This document shows positions 49,151 through 57,657 of a DNA stretch of 64,000 nt, one piece after another. Source of the DNA: JBBPZA01 sp963797015 (GTDB taxonomy: Bacteria > Actinomycetota > Thermoleophilia > Solirubrobacterales > Solirubrobacteraceae). The position numbers and the translations under genes are program-made. The notes below the pieces were generated by a model. It saw nothing but the letters and a program-made list of their open reading frames with translations. It searched no databases and was not told where the DNA came from. Position 1 is the first letter of the stretch; each line of letters opens with the position of its first letter. The stretch is taken from the NCBI GenBank assembly GCA_963797015.1, contig CAWCNV010000006.1:62001-126000 (forward strand), read 5' to 3'.

Positions 49151-50476
49151 TTGAGCGCGCTGCTGCTCGCGATCGTCGCGCTGCTCATCCTGGGCAACGC
49201 CTTCTTCGTGACCGCCGAGTACGCGCTCGTGCGCTCGCGGCGCCCGCGGCTGGAGGCGATGCGCGACGAGGGCACCCGCGGGACGGCGCTCGCGCTGCGC
49301 GAGGTCGACGAGATCAGCGACTACATCGGCGCGTGCCAGGTCGGCGTCACGATGATGTCGATCGGAATCGGCGCCGTCGGCGAGCCGGTGGTCGCGGACC
49401 TGCTCGAGCCGCTGTTCGGCAAGGTCGCGGGCCACGGCCTGGCCGTCGCGGCGTCCGTGACGCTCGCCTACCTGACCATCACCAGCGCGCACATCGTCGC
49501 GGGCGAGCTCGTGCCCAAGTTCTACGCGATCGACCGCGCCGAAGGCGTGCTGAGGCGTATCGCGCGCCCGCTGCACTGGTCGCGCGTCGCCTTCCACCCG
49601 TTCATCGTCGTGCTCACCGCGGTGTCGCGGCGGATCCTGCGTCTGCTCGGCGTGGACCCAGACCAGATCCAGGACGAGGGCGGGACGCCCGACGAGCTCA
49701 AGCGGCTGATCGCGGAGAGCTCGATAGGCGGCAAGCTCGATCCCGGCGAGGCGGGGATGCTCACCGGGGTCTTCCACCTGCACGAGCAGGAGGCGCGGCA
49801 GGTCATGACGCCGTTCCCGGCGGTTGTGACCGTGGACACCTCGGAGACCGTCGAGACGGCGGTGCGCCGCTGCGTGGACACCGGCCACACGCGGCTCGTC
49901 GTCACCGAGGACGAGAATCCCGACCGCGTCAAGGGGATCGTGCACGTCAATTCGCTCGCGCGCCGGTTGATGTCGGACGGGCCGGACGCGTCGATCGAGC
50001 CGCTGGTGCGCGACGTACCGCTCGTACCCGAGACCAAGCCGCTGGACGACCTGCTCGCCGACCTCCAGCGCCAGCGCGCGGCGCTGGCCGTGGTCGTGGA
50101 CGAGTACGGGCGCACGGCGGGGGTCGTGACCGTAGAGGACATCGTCGAGGAGGTCGTGGGGGAGATCGAGGACGAGACCGATCCCGCCGGCGGCGCCGTC
50201 CGCAGGCTCCCCAATGGCGACTGGTTCGTGCGCGGCCACGTCGCGGTCAACGACCTCATGGACTACGGCGTCGAGCTGCCCACGGAGGCGGGCGCCTACA
50301 ACTCCGTCGGAGGCCTGGTCTTCGCCGAGCTCGGCCGCCTCCCGAAGCGCGGCGACACGGTGAGCGTGGACGGCTACTCGATCCGCGTCGAGTCCGTGCG
50401 CGAGAACCGCATCGAAGCGGTCCGCATCCGCCCCCAGCCGGCCGCCAGAAGCCAGGAGGCGGAGCGCTCCCGGTAG
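49151..50476 (+). CDS. CNNM/CBS domain membrane protein (hemolysin C/CorC family)
   Basis: 441 residues. The CNNM (DUF21) transmembrane domain (1-200) begins LLLAIVALLILGNAFFVTAEYALVRSRRPRLE and contains SIGIGAVGEPVVADL and HIVAGELVPKFYAIDRAE. Two CBS domains follow (about 215-335: MTPFPAVVTVDTSETVETAV; LAVVVDEYGRTAGVVTVEDIVEEVVGEI). A CorC_HlyC domain ends it (about 350-430). The family takes part in Mg/Co export or membrane repair. The TTG start at 49151 sits 78 bases after a TACGGT box. Confidence 0.92.
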   Translation: MSALLLAIVALLILGNAFFVTAEYALVRSRRPRLEAMRDEGTRGTALALREVDEISDYIGACQVGVTMMSIGIGAVGEPVVADLLEPLFGKVAGHGLAVAASVTLAYLTITSAHIVAGELVPKFYAIDRAEGVLRRIARPLHWSRVAFHPFIVVLTAVSRRILRLLGVDPDQIQDEGGTPDELKRLIAESSIGGKLDPGEAGMLTGVFHLHEQEARQVMTPFPAVVTVDTSETVETAVRRCVDTGHTRLVVTEDENPDRVKGIVHVNSLARRLMSDGPDASIEPLVRDVPLVPETKPLDDLLADLQRQRAALAVVVDEYGRTAGVVTVEDIVEEVVGEIEDETDPAGGAVRRLPNGDWFVRGHVAVNDLMDYGVELPTEAGAYNSVGGLVFAELGRLPKRGDTVSVDGYSIRVESVRENRIEAVRIRPQPAARSQEAERSR

Positions 50477-50600
50477 CGGCGGCGCCGCCCGCCTCCCGGC
50501 GGACAAAGCGACCCGGCCGCTCGTCTCTCTCCTTCGTCACCTGCAGTTCGCGGCGTCCCGGCTAACGCCGGCAACCGCGACGCAGCGCGAACCTGGGGCC

Positions 50601-50626
50601 TAAACTCAACGAGCCCCTTACGGGGC
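50601..50626 (+). promoter_or_regulatory. possible -10 box and leader hairpin before a small ORF
   Basis: TAAACT (50601-50606) resembles a -10 box. It is followed by a hairpin GCCCC-TTAC-GGGGC (50613-50626). It lies in a 241-base gap between the CNNM gene and the convergent dehydrogenase; the hairpin could instead be a terminator for the CNNM gene. Confidence 0.4.
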
Positions 50627-50659
50627 CCGCCGAGTGCTTCTATGGGAGGAGGTGCGGCT

Positions 50660-50710
50660 GTGAGGTACGTCGCATGGGCAGTATGCGGCGGCGGCCTCAA
50701 GCGGGAGTAA
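50660..50710 (+). CDS. possible 16-residue small protein
   Basis: GTG at 50660 is preceded by GGGAGGAGG (50644-50652), one of the strongest ribosome-binding sites in the window, at normal spacing. The frame gives MRYVAWAVCGGGLKRE and stops at TAA 50708-50710. An in-frame-independent ATG at 50642 would give a 22-residue variant. It has one Cys and a GGG stretch. I know no family; the support is only the promoter-hairpin-RBS arrangement. Confidence 0.35.
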   Translation: MRYVAWAVCGGGLKRE

Positions 50711-50717
50711 AGGCCTC

Positions 50718-51593
50718 CTAACCTTTCTCGTAAGGATGGAAGCCGCGCCCGGCCTTGCGGCCCAGGGCGCCTTCGGCCGCGAGTTCGCGCACGCGCGCAG
50801 GGATCGGCTCCCCGATCTCCTCGCCGATCGCGATCGCGACGTCCAGCCCCACGAGGTCCAGCAGCGCGAGCGGGCCCATGGGGTGGCCGGCGCCGAGCCG
50901 CATGCAGGTGTCGACGTCCTCGGCCGCAATGCCGGTCTGCTCGAGCAGCCGTACGGCTCCGAACAGGTACGGGAACAGCAGCCGGTTGACCACGAACCCC
51001 GGCACGTCCGGCACCTCGACGGCCGTCTTGCCCAGGGCCTCGCACAGGGCCTGCGCTCGCGCGCGCGTCGAGGAAGAGGCCGAGGGCGGGAAGGCGAGCT
51101 CGACGAGCGCCATCTTCGCGACGGGGTTGAAGACGTGCAGGCCGACGAAGCGGTCCGGCCGGCCGGACGCGTCGGCCAGGGCGGCCACCGACAGCGAGGA
51201 AGTCGTGGTGGCCAGGATCGCGTCCGGTGCGAGCACGTTCCCGACCTGGGCGAGGTGCCGGCGCTTGGCCGGCTCGTGCTCGACGATCGCCTCGACGACG
51301 AACGTGCGGTCTCCGAGCGCATCGAGATCGGTCTCCACCCGCACGCGGGAGGCGTCCTCGCCGGCGAGCTGGTCGACCAGCGCGACCGTGCGCGGCCGCG
51401 ACTCGGGCCCGCGAACCCACACGACCACGTCGCCGTCAGTGGCCCTCAAGGCGGCCAACCCGGATCCGATGGCGCCACCTCCGACGACGCCCAGCCGTTC
51501 CCCGGGCGCCTCCGCGGCCGGCCGCGGCCGCTCTTCGCCCGCCTCCCCGGCCCTCTCCGACCGCTCCTCCGTCGCGCTCTCTCGCTCCTCCAT
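50718..51593 (-). CDS. 3-hydroxyacyl-CoA dehydrogenase
   Basis: 291 residues. After a charged leader (1-32), the NAD domain opens ERLGVVGGGAIGSGLAALRA. FVVEAIVEHEPAKRRHLAQ and TTTSSLSVAALA match the family, FVGLHVFNPVAKMALVELA carries the catalytic His region, and PGFVVNRLLFPYLFGAVRLLE plus GAGHPMGPLALLDLVGLDVA form the C-terminal domain. It oxidises 3-hydroxyacyl-CoA in beta-oxidation, or 3-hydroxybutyryl-CoA. It diverges from the thiolase gene across a palindromic operator, so the two are probably co-regulated. Confidence 0.92.
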   Translation of the reverse strand: MEERESATEERSERAGEAGEERPRPAAEAPGERLGVVGGGAIGSGLAALRATDGDVVVWVRGPESRPRTVALVDQLAGEDASRVRVETDLDALGDRTFVVEAIVEHEPAKRRHLAQVGNVLAPDAILATTTSSLSVAALADASGRPDRFVGLHVFNPVAKMALVELAFPPSASSSTRARAQALCEALGKTAVEVPDVPGFVVNRLLFPYLFGAVRLLEQTGIAAEDVDTCMRLGAGHPMGPLALLDLVGLDVAIAIGEEIGEPIPARVRELAAEGALGRKAGRGFHPYEKG

Positions 51594-51630
51594 CGGGCGC
51601 CGGAAGCTATCGGTTGGCGCCGCCGGGCGA

Positions 51631-51650
51631 GACTGGCTGACCAGCCAGTC
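51631..51650 (+). promoter_or_regulatory. palindromic operator between dehydrogenase and thiolase genes
   Basis: GACTGGCT-GACC-AGCCAGTC is a perfect 8-bp inverted repeat with a 4-bp spacer. It sits in the divergent promoter region, 10 bases before TACAGT (51661-51666), a likely -10 box for the thiolase. A related palindrome precedes the acyl-CoA dehydrogenase gene (57658). A TetR-type fatty-acid repressor is the likely ligand. Confidence 0.7.
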
Positions 51651-51705
51651 AACCGCCCGATACAGTACGCGGCATCACGTCGCAGTCGATACGAAGGGGT
51701 CTCGA

Positions 51706-52878
51706 ATGAGCGCAAACGCCGGCCGCGAGGTCGTCATCGTGGAGGCCGCCCGGACGCCGATCGGGCGCGGGCACCCGGAGAAGGGCTACTACAAGGACAT
51801 CCACGCCAACGATCTGCTGGGACGCACCTACAGCGAGGTCGTCGAGCGCGCCGGGATCCCCGCCGAGGCGGTCGAGGACGTCATCACCGGCTGCGTCCAG
51901 CAGTACGGCGAGCAGGGGTTCAACGTCGGGCGCAACGCGTGGCTGCAGGCCGGCCTCCCGATGGAGACCCCGGCGACCACCGTCGACCGCCAGTGCGGAT
52001 CCGCGCAGCAGGCCGTCAACTTCGCCGCCGCCCAGGTCGCCGCCGGCGTCCACGATGTCGTGATCGGCTCGGGCGTTGAGCACATGGGCCACGTCCCGAT
52101 GGGCGCGATGCTCCAGTGGACCGATCAGGTCGGCGTGCCGTTCCCGCCCGCGCTGATGGAGCGCTATGACCTCGTGCCCCAGGGCATCAGCGCCGAGATG
52201 ATCGCCGACCAGTGGGAGATCCCGCGCTCCGAGCTCGACGAGCTGGCGGTGCGGTCACACCGGCTGGCGCACCAGGCCACCGAGGAGGGGCGCTTCGAGC
52301 GCGAGATCATCCCCTTCCAGGTCAACGGCTCGACCTACGTCTCAGACCAGGGGATCCGCCCCGACACCAACCTCGAGACGCTCTCCCAGCTCAAGCCGGC
52401 GTTCAAGCCCGACGGCAGGATCACCGCGGCCAACTCGTCGCAGATCTCCGACGGAGCGGCGGCCGTGCTGCTGATGTCGGCCGACGCGGCCAAGGCCCAC
52501 GGCCTCAAGCCGCGGGCGCGGATCGTCGACCAGACCACGGTCGGCGTCGACCCCGTGATCATGCTGACCGGGCCGATCCCCGCGACCAGGAAGCTGCTCG
52601 AGCGCAACGGCATGTCGATGAACGACATCGACCTCGTCGAGATCAACGAGGCCTTCGCGCCCGTGGTCGCCGCCTGGCGCCGCGAGCTCGAGCCCGACAT
52701 GGAGCGCGTGAACGTCAACGGCGGAGCGATGGCCCTCGGCCACCCGCTCGGCTCGACCGGTGCGCGCCTGATCACGACCCTCCTCCACGAGCTCGAGCGC
52801 TCGGACAAGGAGGTCGGGCTCGTGACCATGTGCTGCGGCGGGGGGCTCGGCACCGGCACGGTCATCCAAAGGATCTGA
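51706..52878 (+). CDS. acetyl-CoA acetyltransferase (thiolase)
   Basis: A 390-residue degradative-type thiolase cleaving 3-ketoacyl-CoA or condensing acetyl-CoA. The nucleophilic Cys is in TVDRQCGSAQQAV (about 94), the catalytic His in NVNGGAMALGHPLGSTGARL, and the second Cys in VTMCCGGGLGTG. The adjacent NEAFAPV motif is present. The ATG start has a GAAGGGG site. The promoter contains the shared palindrome at 51631. It works with the divergent dehydrogenase and the acyl-CoA dehydrogenase at 57.7 kb. Confidence 0.95.
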   Translation: MSANAGREVVIVEAARTPIGRGHPEKGYYKDIHANDLLGRTYSEVVERAGIPAEAVEDVITGCVQQYGEQGFNVGRNAWLQAGLPMETPATTVDRQCGSAQQAVNFAAAQVAAGVHDVVIGSGVEHMGHVPMGAMLQWTDQVGVPFPPALMERYDLVPQGISAEMIADQWEIPRSELDELAVRSHRLAHQATEEGRFEREIIPFQVNGSTYVSDQGIRPDTNLETLSQLKPAFKPDGRITAANSSQISDGAAAVLLMSADAAKAHGLKPRARIVDQTTVGVDPVIMLTGPIPATRKLLERNGMSMNDIDLVEINEAFAPVVAAWRRELEPDMERVNVNGGAMALGHPLGSTGARLITTLLHELERSDKEVGLVTMCCGGGLGTGTVIQRI

Positions 52879-52983
52879 CCTGAGCGCCGCGCGACCGTCG
52901 CTGCCGAGGTCCTCAGGCCGCTCGCGTGCGTAGCACGCCACGCGGCCTGCGTCCCGCGGCAGCGTCGGTTCGCGGCGCTCAGG
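52879..52983 (+). terminator. large nested inverted repeat immediately after thiolase stop
   Basis: The outer arms (52879-52905 and 52958-52983) pair over about 26 bases from CCTGAGCGCCGCG to CGCGGCGCTCAGG. An inner hairpin pairs 52915-52929 with 52933-52948 around GTA. It begins directly after the TGA stop and ends 19 bases before the next gene. There is no T-run. It could be an unusual terminator or a structured RNA. Confidence 0.6.
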
Positions 52984-53001
52984 CGGGGTAGAGGACTTGG
53001 C

Positions 53002-53352
53002 ATGGATGCTGGCCGCCCCGCCTCCTATCTGACGCTCCCCGACGGGACTGGCGTGTGGTCCTCCGACGATCGGGAGGTCGGGACCGTCGCGCATGTACTG
53101 GCGGACGAGGAGAAGGACATCTTCGAGGGTCTGGTGCTCGATACGGGCGATGGCCATCGCTTCGTCGAGGCCGACCAGGTCGACGAGCTCCGCGAAGGGC
53201 GCGTGGTGCTCAAGATCCCGGCGATGCGCGTCGCCGGGCTGCCCGAGCCGAGCGCCAATCCGGCCGCGCTGGACGCCTACGGAGGCGATCTGGACAGCGG
53301 CCTGCACTCGCGCCTGCGCCGCGCCTGGGACCTCATCTCCGGCAACTACTAG
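53002..53352 (+). CDS. PRC-barrel domain protein
   Basis: 116 residues. Residues 8-75 form a PRC-barrel-like beta unit (VWSSDDREVGTVAHVLADEEKDIFEGLVLDTGDGHRFVEADQVDELREGRVVLKI), a fold often found in small stress or photosystem-associated proteins and in ribosome maturation factors. A helical tail (SGLHSRLRRAWDLISGNY) follows. It is cytosolic, and its partner is unknown. The ATG follows a nearby GGGTAGAGG. Its end overlaps the convergent DUF192 gene by 20 nt. Confidence 0.78.
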   Translation: MDAGRPASYLTLPDGTGVWSSDDREVGTVAHVLADEEKDIFEGLVLDTGDGHRFVEADQVDELREGRVVLKIPAMRVAGLPEPSANPAALDAYGGDLDSGLHSRLRRAWDLISGNY

Positions 53353-53641
53353 GGCGCTCGATCACGGCGCGGGCGCGGCGGCAGCCGCGCACGCGCCATG
53401 GGCGCACGTCCAGATCTACACGGACCGCGCGCCCGTCGGGCCCAAGCCAGTGGAGGTCGATCGGGAAGCGCATACCGACCGTGTGCACCGATCGGGTACG
53501 CGGGAGAAGGAGTGCGACGTCGTCATCGGGGCGAGCGAGCAGCGCCAGGCCGGCGAGGCGGGCGCGCAGCCCGACGGCGACCCGGACGCTGGTCCCGGGC
53601 AGGACCGGGAGTCGGAGCAGGCGCGTCGGGAGCATCTGCAC
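53333..53641 (-). CDS. DUF192 family protein
   Basis: 102 residues. The signature LLLPRTRSVHTVGMRFPIDLHWLGPDGRAVRV defines DUF192 (PF02643), a small beta-barrel family of unknown biochemical role. Here it is without the signal peptide that many members carry, so it is cytosolic. The GTG start at 53641 was chosen to include the N-terminal LLRLPVLPG strand. It is convergent with the PRC-barrel gene and divergent from the lipoprotein gene. Confidence 0.82.
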   Translation of the reverse strand: MQMLPTRLLRLPVLPGTSVRVAVGLRARLAGLALLARPDDDVALLLPRTRSVHTVGMRFPIDLHWLGPDGRAVRVDLDVRPWRVRGCRRARAVIERPSSCRR

Positions 53642-53718
53642 TCCCTAGGCTCACGGCGCCCGACTTTCGCCCCGGTATGCTCGCCCGCCCGTCGACCGAG
53701 CGGGAGGACCTCCGCCCG

Positions 53719-54120
53719 ATGCCTCGCTTTCGCGCGCTCCTGACGATTCTCCTCGCCGCCCTCGCCGTGACCGTCACGGCGTGCGGGGAGTCGGAGGCGG
53801 ACAGGGCCAAGGCGTCCGTCGAGGACTACCTCCAGGCGGTGCAGGACGGCGACGGCGGCAAGGCGTGCGGCCTGCTGACCGACCGGGCGAAGCGGGCGAT
53901 CGAGCGCTCAGGGCCGGGCTGCGCGACGGCCATCTCCAGCATCAAGAACGGCGCGGCCTCCCAGCTCGCCAGCCGCCTGAAGGACGCCAAGGTCGAGAAC
54001 GTGAAGGTCAAGGGAGACACGGCGACCGCGGAGATCAAGCTCGATCCGATCACGCAGACCGTCAACCTCGTCAAGCAGGACGGCAAGTGGAAGCTCGAGC
54101 CGCGGGCCTTCGCCGGATGA
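53719..54120 (+). CDS. small NTF2-like lipoprotein
   Basis: 133 residues. The signal peptide ends in the lipobox VTAC (about 20-23), so the protein is membrane-anchored outside. The mature part has the pattern of DUF4878/NTF2-like lipoproteins: ASVEDYLQAVQDGDGGKACGLLTDRAKRAI, then strands VENVKVKGDTATAEIKLD and VNLVKQDGKWKL. The ATG start follows TATGCT (53676-53681). The function is unknown; related proteins are common in Gram-positive envelopes. Confidence 0.85.
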   Translation: MPRFRALLTILLAALAVTVTACGESEADRAKASVEDYLQAVQDGDGGKACGLLTDRAKRAIERSGPGCATAISSIKNGAASQLASRLKDAKVENVKVKGDTATAEIKLDPITQTVNLVKQDGKWKLEPRAFAG

Positions 54121-54155
54121 CCGCCGCCGGCTGAAGCGCGGCGGGCGATCGGGGC

Positions 54156-54488
54156 TCAGCCCTCCGGTGAACCGGCGGCGCGGCCGGCCCCGCCGGCCTC
54201 CAACCGCGCGATCAGCTCGTCGAGCTCGAGCTCCTCGAGGCCCTGTCCCACGGCCTCGAGCTCACCCGCGCAGTACTCGACCAGCTCGCGGCCCTCGCGG
54301 ACGAGTTCGAGCGTCTCGCGCAGCCCGGCCTCGCCGGAGTCCAGGCGCCGGATGATCGCCTCGATCCGGGCGGCCGCGCGCTCGTAGGTCAGGTCCGGTG
54401 GCTGCTCGGCCGCGGGCCGGGATGCGGGCGCGGGCTCGGCTCCGGCCGCGGGCTCGCTTGGCGCGCGCTCTGCGTCGCCCTCGCTCAC
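54156..54488 (-). CDS. xseB: exodeoxyribonuclease VII small subunit
   Basis: 110 residues. After a Pro/Ala/Glu-rich leader (1-32), the XseB helical hairpin LTYERAAARIEAIIRRLDSGEAGLRETLELVREGRELVEYCAGELE is clear and matches the family. It pairs with XseA to degrade single-stranded DNA. The GTG start overlaps the xseA stop (GTGA 54485-54488). The C-terminal Ala/Gly-rich tail is variable in the family. Confidence 0.9.
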   Translation of the reverse strand: MSEGDAERAPSEPAAGAEPAPASRPAAEQPPDLTYERAAARIEAIIRRLDSGEAGLRETLELVREGRELVEYCAGELEAVGQGLEELELDELIARLEAGGAGRAAGSPEG

Positions 54489-56035
54489 CCGCGCTCCTCG
54501 CCGCGGGCGCCGCGCAGCGGCCCCTCGGGGGGATCGTCCAACGGCAGCCTCTGCTGCTCGCCCTGCTCGGTCCGCGCGCCCCCGCCGCCCCGCGGGCGCT
54601 CGGCGCGCACGGGCACGCGGCCGTCGTGGAAGCGCAGGCCGAGGCGGCCGGCCGCGCGCGCGGTGCCCGCCGAGGTGACGAGCGCTCCGCCCGCATCCTC
54701 CACCAGTGCGTAGCCGCGCTCCAGCGTCCTTTCGGGGTCGTGCGCCGCCAGCGCGAGGCGCAGGCGCTCGAGGTCCTGGCGGCGGCGCCCGAGGCCCGCC
54801 GGAGCGGCGCGGCGCAGGCCGGCGGCGGCCTCGTGCAGGGCCGCCTCGCCGCGCGCGTGGGCCAAAGCGGCGGAGCTCGCCTTGCGCGACGCGACCAGCA
54901 GCCGGCGCGCCGCGAGCACGCGCTCCTCCGCCACGCGCCGGCGCCCGCTGGCGCGCAGCTCGCGCAGCTGCTGGCGAAGCGCTCGGCGGTGGCGGGCGAC
55001 GTGCTCGGCCGGCGCGCGGGTCATCGCGGCGAGGGCGCGGGCGCGCCCCACCACGGCCCGGCGGCCCTCGGCGCGCAGCCGCGAGGCGCTCGCCGCCAGC
55101 GCCACGCGAGCCTCGCCGCAGTGCAGCGGGACGGCCGCCTCGGCTGCGTGGGTGGGGGTCGAGCACGACACCGCGGCGACGTCGTCGAGCAGCGTGCGGT
55201 CCGTGTGGTGGCCGATCGAGGCGATGACCGGCACGCGCAGCATCGCGACCGTCCGGCACAGGCCCTCGTCGCAGAACGCGAACAGGTCGGCCAGCGATCC
55301 GCCGCCGCGTGCGACGACGATCACCTCGACGTCCTCGAGCGCGGCGAGATCGCGCAGGGCGCCGGTGATCCGAGGGGCGGCGTGCCGGTCCTGCACCGGC
55401 GCGAACGCCCACACGACGCGTCCCGCCCAGCCACGGCGGCGCAGCCCGGCGAGCACGTCGTCGCGCGCCTTGCCGCCGCGGCCGCTGACCACGCCGATCG
55501 TGCGCGGGAGCGTGGGCCGGGCGAGCGCCTTCTGGGGCGCGAACAGCCCCTCGGCGTCGAGCAGCTTGCGCAGCCGGTCGAGCTGGGCGAGGAGGTCGCC
55601 CTCGCCCGCCACCCGCAGCGTGCGGACCGCGAAGCTGAACGACGGTGACGAGGTCGCCGAGCCGGGGTAATAGTCGGGGCCGCCGGCGACCACCACCTGG
55701 GCGCCGTCGGCCAGCGCGCCCGGCGCGAGCCCGAGCGCGTCCCAGTCGTCGCGCCAAATCGAGCACGGCAGCGCGCCGGAGGCGTCGCGCAGCTCGAAGT
55801 AGACCTTGGCGCGGCCGCCGTCGCGCAGGTTCACGAGCTCGCCGAAGAGCTGCACGCGCGGCCGCTCGCGCAGGCCGTCACGCAGCCGCAGCGCGTAGGC
55901 GCCGACCGGGAACGGGCCGGGGAGCCCGCTGCCCTCGATCCCGGCAGGGCGCTCGCCGTCGCCGTCGAGTCGCGCGAGCGCGCCCGCCTCCGCGGAGGTC
56001 GCGGCGGCTTGTCCCAGCGAGCGGTCGCTGCTCAC
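54485..56035 (-). CDS. xseA: exodeoxyribonuclease VII large subunit
   Basis: 516 residues. The N-terminal OB-fold domain lies at about 40-130 (PVGAYALRLRDGLRERPRVQLFGELVNLR, then KVYFELRDASGALPCSIWR). The catalytic domain has LPRTIGVVSGRGGKARDDVLAGL, VIVVARGGGSLADLFAFCDE and VIASIGHHTDRTLLDDVAA, with the conserved Asp and His. Long coiled coils (320-450) and a C-terminal YALVEDAGG segment follow. The ATG start is 56035. It forms a two-gene operon with xseB. Confidence 0.95.
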   Translation of the reverse strand: MSSDRSLGQAAATSAEAGALARLDGDGERPAGIEGSGLPGPFPVGAYALRLRDGLRERPRVQLFGELVNLRDGGRAKVYFELRDASGALPCSIWRDDWDALGLAPGALADGAQVVVAGGPDYYPGSATSSPSFSFAVRTLRVAGEGDLLAQLDRLRKLLDAEGLFAPQKALARPTLPRTIGVVSGRGGKARDDVLAGLRRRGWAGRVVWAFAPVQDRHAAPRITGALRDLAALEDVEVIVVARGGGSLADLFAFCDEGLCRTVAMLRVPVIASIGHHTDRTLLDDVAAVSCSTPTHAAEAAVPLHCGEARVALAASASRLRAEGRRAVVGRARALAAMTRAPAEHVARHRRALRQQLRELRASGRRRVAEERVLAARRLLVASRKASSAALAHARGEAALHEAAAGLRRAAPAGLGRRRQDLERLRLALAAHDPERTLERGYALVEDAGGALVTSAGTARAAGRLGLRFHDGRVPVRAERPRGGGGARTEQGEQQRLPLDDPPEGPLRGARGEERG

Positions 56036-56069
56036 GCCCGCGAGCGTAGCGGCCGCGGACGCGGCGCAG

Positions 56070-56378
56070 TCAGTCCGGCAGCGGCGCGTTCTCGAGCGCG
56101 AGCTCGGTCGACTTGAGCGGCGGGAGGTCGTCCTCGCCCTCGGGCGCGGCAGGCCCGCGCGTCTCGGCCCCCAGGGCGAGCTTGTTCAGGCGCTCGATCT
56201 CGCGCTCGCCCTCGACGCGCGCGGGGTGGTCGGGGGGCAGCGAGCCGATCAGCGTGCGGATCCGGTTGCGCAGGTGAAGCGCGAAGTGGGGGGTGGAGGC
56301 GCCCATGAGCTGGCGCACCTCCTCGACCGTCACCTCGTGACCGGGCTTCAGCCGCTCGGGATGCTCGAACTCGCTCAC
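56070..56378 (-). CDS. small hypothetical protein co-translated with cell-wall-binding lipoprotein
   Basis: 102 residues. It opens VSEFEHPERLKPGHEVTVEEVRQLMGASTPHFALHLRNRIRTLIGSLPPDHPARVEGEREIERLNKLALG, a charged, helical and probably cytosolic protein that I cannot assign to a named family. The GTG overlaps the stop of the upstream lipoprotein gene (GTGA 56375-56378), and the tail is acidic. Similar small partners of xse genes occur in Solirubrobacterales-like genomes. Confidence 0.65.
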   Translation of the reverse strand: MSEFEHPERLKPGHEVTVEEVRQLMGASTPHFALHLRNRIRTLIGSLPPDHPARVEGEREIERLNKLALGAETRGPAAPEGEDDLPPLKSTELALENAPLPD

Positions 56379-57574
56379 GCGCCCGAGCCGTTGACCGGCA
56401 GGATCTCGAGCAGGCTGTCGATCCGCGCCTGCACGCTCTGGGAGAGGGCGGCCTCGTCGCCGATGATCCAGCCGTGGTTGTAGGCGCCGCGCACCGGGTC
56501 GCGATCGTAGCCGGGCTGGATGTCGAGCAGGAAGTCCTCTACCGGCCGCGGCAGCAGCTTGGCCTGGTCGACGAGCACCAGCGGGCCATAGGTGCCGGTG
56601 GCAGACAGCGGTGACGCGGCGGCCGCGTCGAGCGTGCGGCGCTCGTTGACGAACACCAGCCCGTGCCCGGGGTCGACCACGCCCCAGCCGAAGGACCCGT
56701 TGGTGTAGCGCGCGAACGCGATCGCGTTGTTGACCGGGTCCGCGGCGGAGATGCGCACGACCTTGCCGAGGCCCTGCAGCTCCTTGGACACGGCCTTGGG
56801 GATCACCGAGGGAGGTCCGAGGACGAAGATGTTGGGCTTCTGGTGGGCCGCGAGCGCGGCGCGCGTGTCGGGCGGGACCCCCTGGCGGGTGACGAACAGG
56901 ACCGGGTCGCCGGACTTCGCCGCCCACGCCGCGGCGGGCATCGCGAACTCCGGGCGCTCCGAGGTGGTGACGACCACATCGCGGCTCGGCCGGCCCGCGG
57001 CGAGCGTGCGGAAGCGGTCGATCGCCCGCGCGACCGCGAACGGGTTCGAGCCCGCCAGGCGCACGCTGCGGGCGTTGTTGGGGGCGGGAGCCGACCCGAC
57101 GCGCACCACCTGCGCCCCCTTGGCGACCACGGCGGTCCCGCGCGGCTGCAGCCCCTCGATCGCGGACTGGGTCGCGGCCGGGATCTGATCGCCGTCGGTG
57201 AGCAGCACCGGTGCGCGCAGCGGCTGGGCCATGAGCACGGAAGCGGCCACGCCTGCCTGCCAGTCGTTCTTGTCGACGAGCGTCACGGCCGGTGGCCGGG
57301 TCTCGGGGTTCGCTCCGGGGAAGACGGCCAGGGCGACGGCGGCGGCGTCGGCGATCGCGTCCCCGCCCCCGACGCGCGTCGTGTTCTTGGTCGCGAAGGT
57401 CGGGAAGCCGAGGCGCTGGGCCGCCTTGGGCTGGCCGCCCTGCTGACCGAGGACCGGCTTCGTCTGACTCCCGTCCCCGGAGGAGCTCGAACCGCACGCG
57501 GCCACGCCGAAGGTGCCGGCTACACATGCGAGAGCAGCGATCAGACGGGTCCCCCGCATCCGGCCGGGGACCAT
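56375..57574 (-). CDS. cell-wall-binding-repeat (CWB2) lipoprotein
   Basis: 399 residues. The signal peptide ends in the lipobox VAAC (about 24-27), followed by a Ser/Gly linker. The body carries Cell-wall-binding repeat 2 units: VALAVFPGANPETRP...TLVDKNDWQAGVAASVLMAQPLRAPVLLTDGDQIP, and RLAGSNPFAVARAIDRFRTL...VVVTTSERPEFAMPAAAWAAKSGDPVLFVTRQGVPPDT. It is anchored outside, probably to wall polymers. The frame could start at 57574 or at the inner ATG 57559 (MRGTRL). Its TGA is shared with the next gene's GTG. Confidence 0.85.
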   Translation of the reverse strand: MVPGRMRGTRLIAALACVAGTFGVAACGSSSSGDGSQTKPVLGQQGGQPKAAQRLGFPTFATKNTTRVGGGDAIADAAAVALAVFPGANPETRPPAVTLVDKNDWQAGVAASVLMAQPLRAPVLLTDGDQIPAATQSAIEGLQPRGTAVVAKGAQVVRVGSAPAPNNARSVRLAGSNPFAVARAIDRFRTLAAGRPSRDVVVTTSERPEFAMPAAAWAAKSGDPVLFVTRQGVPPDTRAALAAHQKPNIFVLGPPSVIPKAVSKELQGLGKVVRISAADPVNNAIAFARYTNGSFGWGVVDPGHGLVFVNERRTLDAAAASPLSATGTYGPLVLVDQAKLLPRPVEDFLLDIQPGYDRDPVRGAYNHGWIIGDEAALSQSVQARIDSLLEILPVNGSGA

Positions 57575-57657
57575 ACAGAGGCGGCATCACGGGCAGCGCA
57601 GGACGCGCGTGCGGCTCCACTGAACGGGCGCGTACGCTAGCCTTCCCGGCGCCTAAC

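Noticed and set aside
50613..50626. Rho-independent terminator after the CNNM gene
   Set aside because: The hairpin is 137 bases past the stop and lacks a T-run, and it follows a TAAACT box; a leader hairpin is equally likely, so it was not called a terminator.
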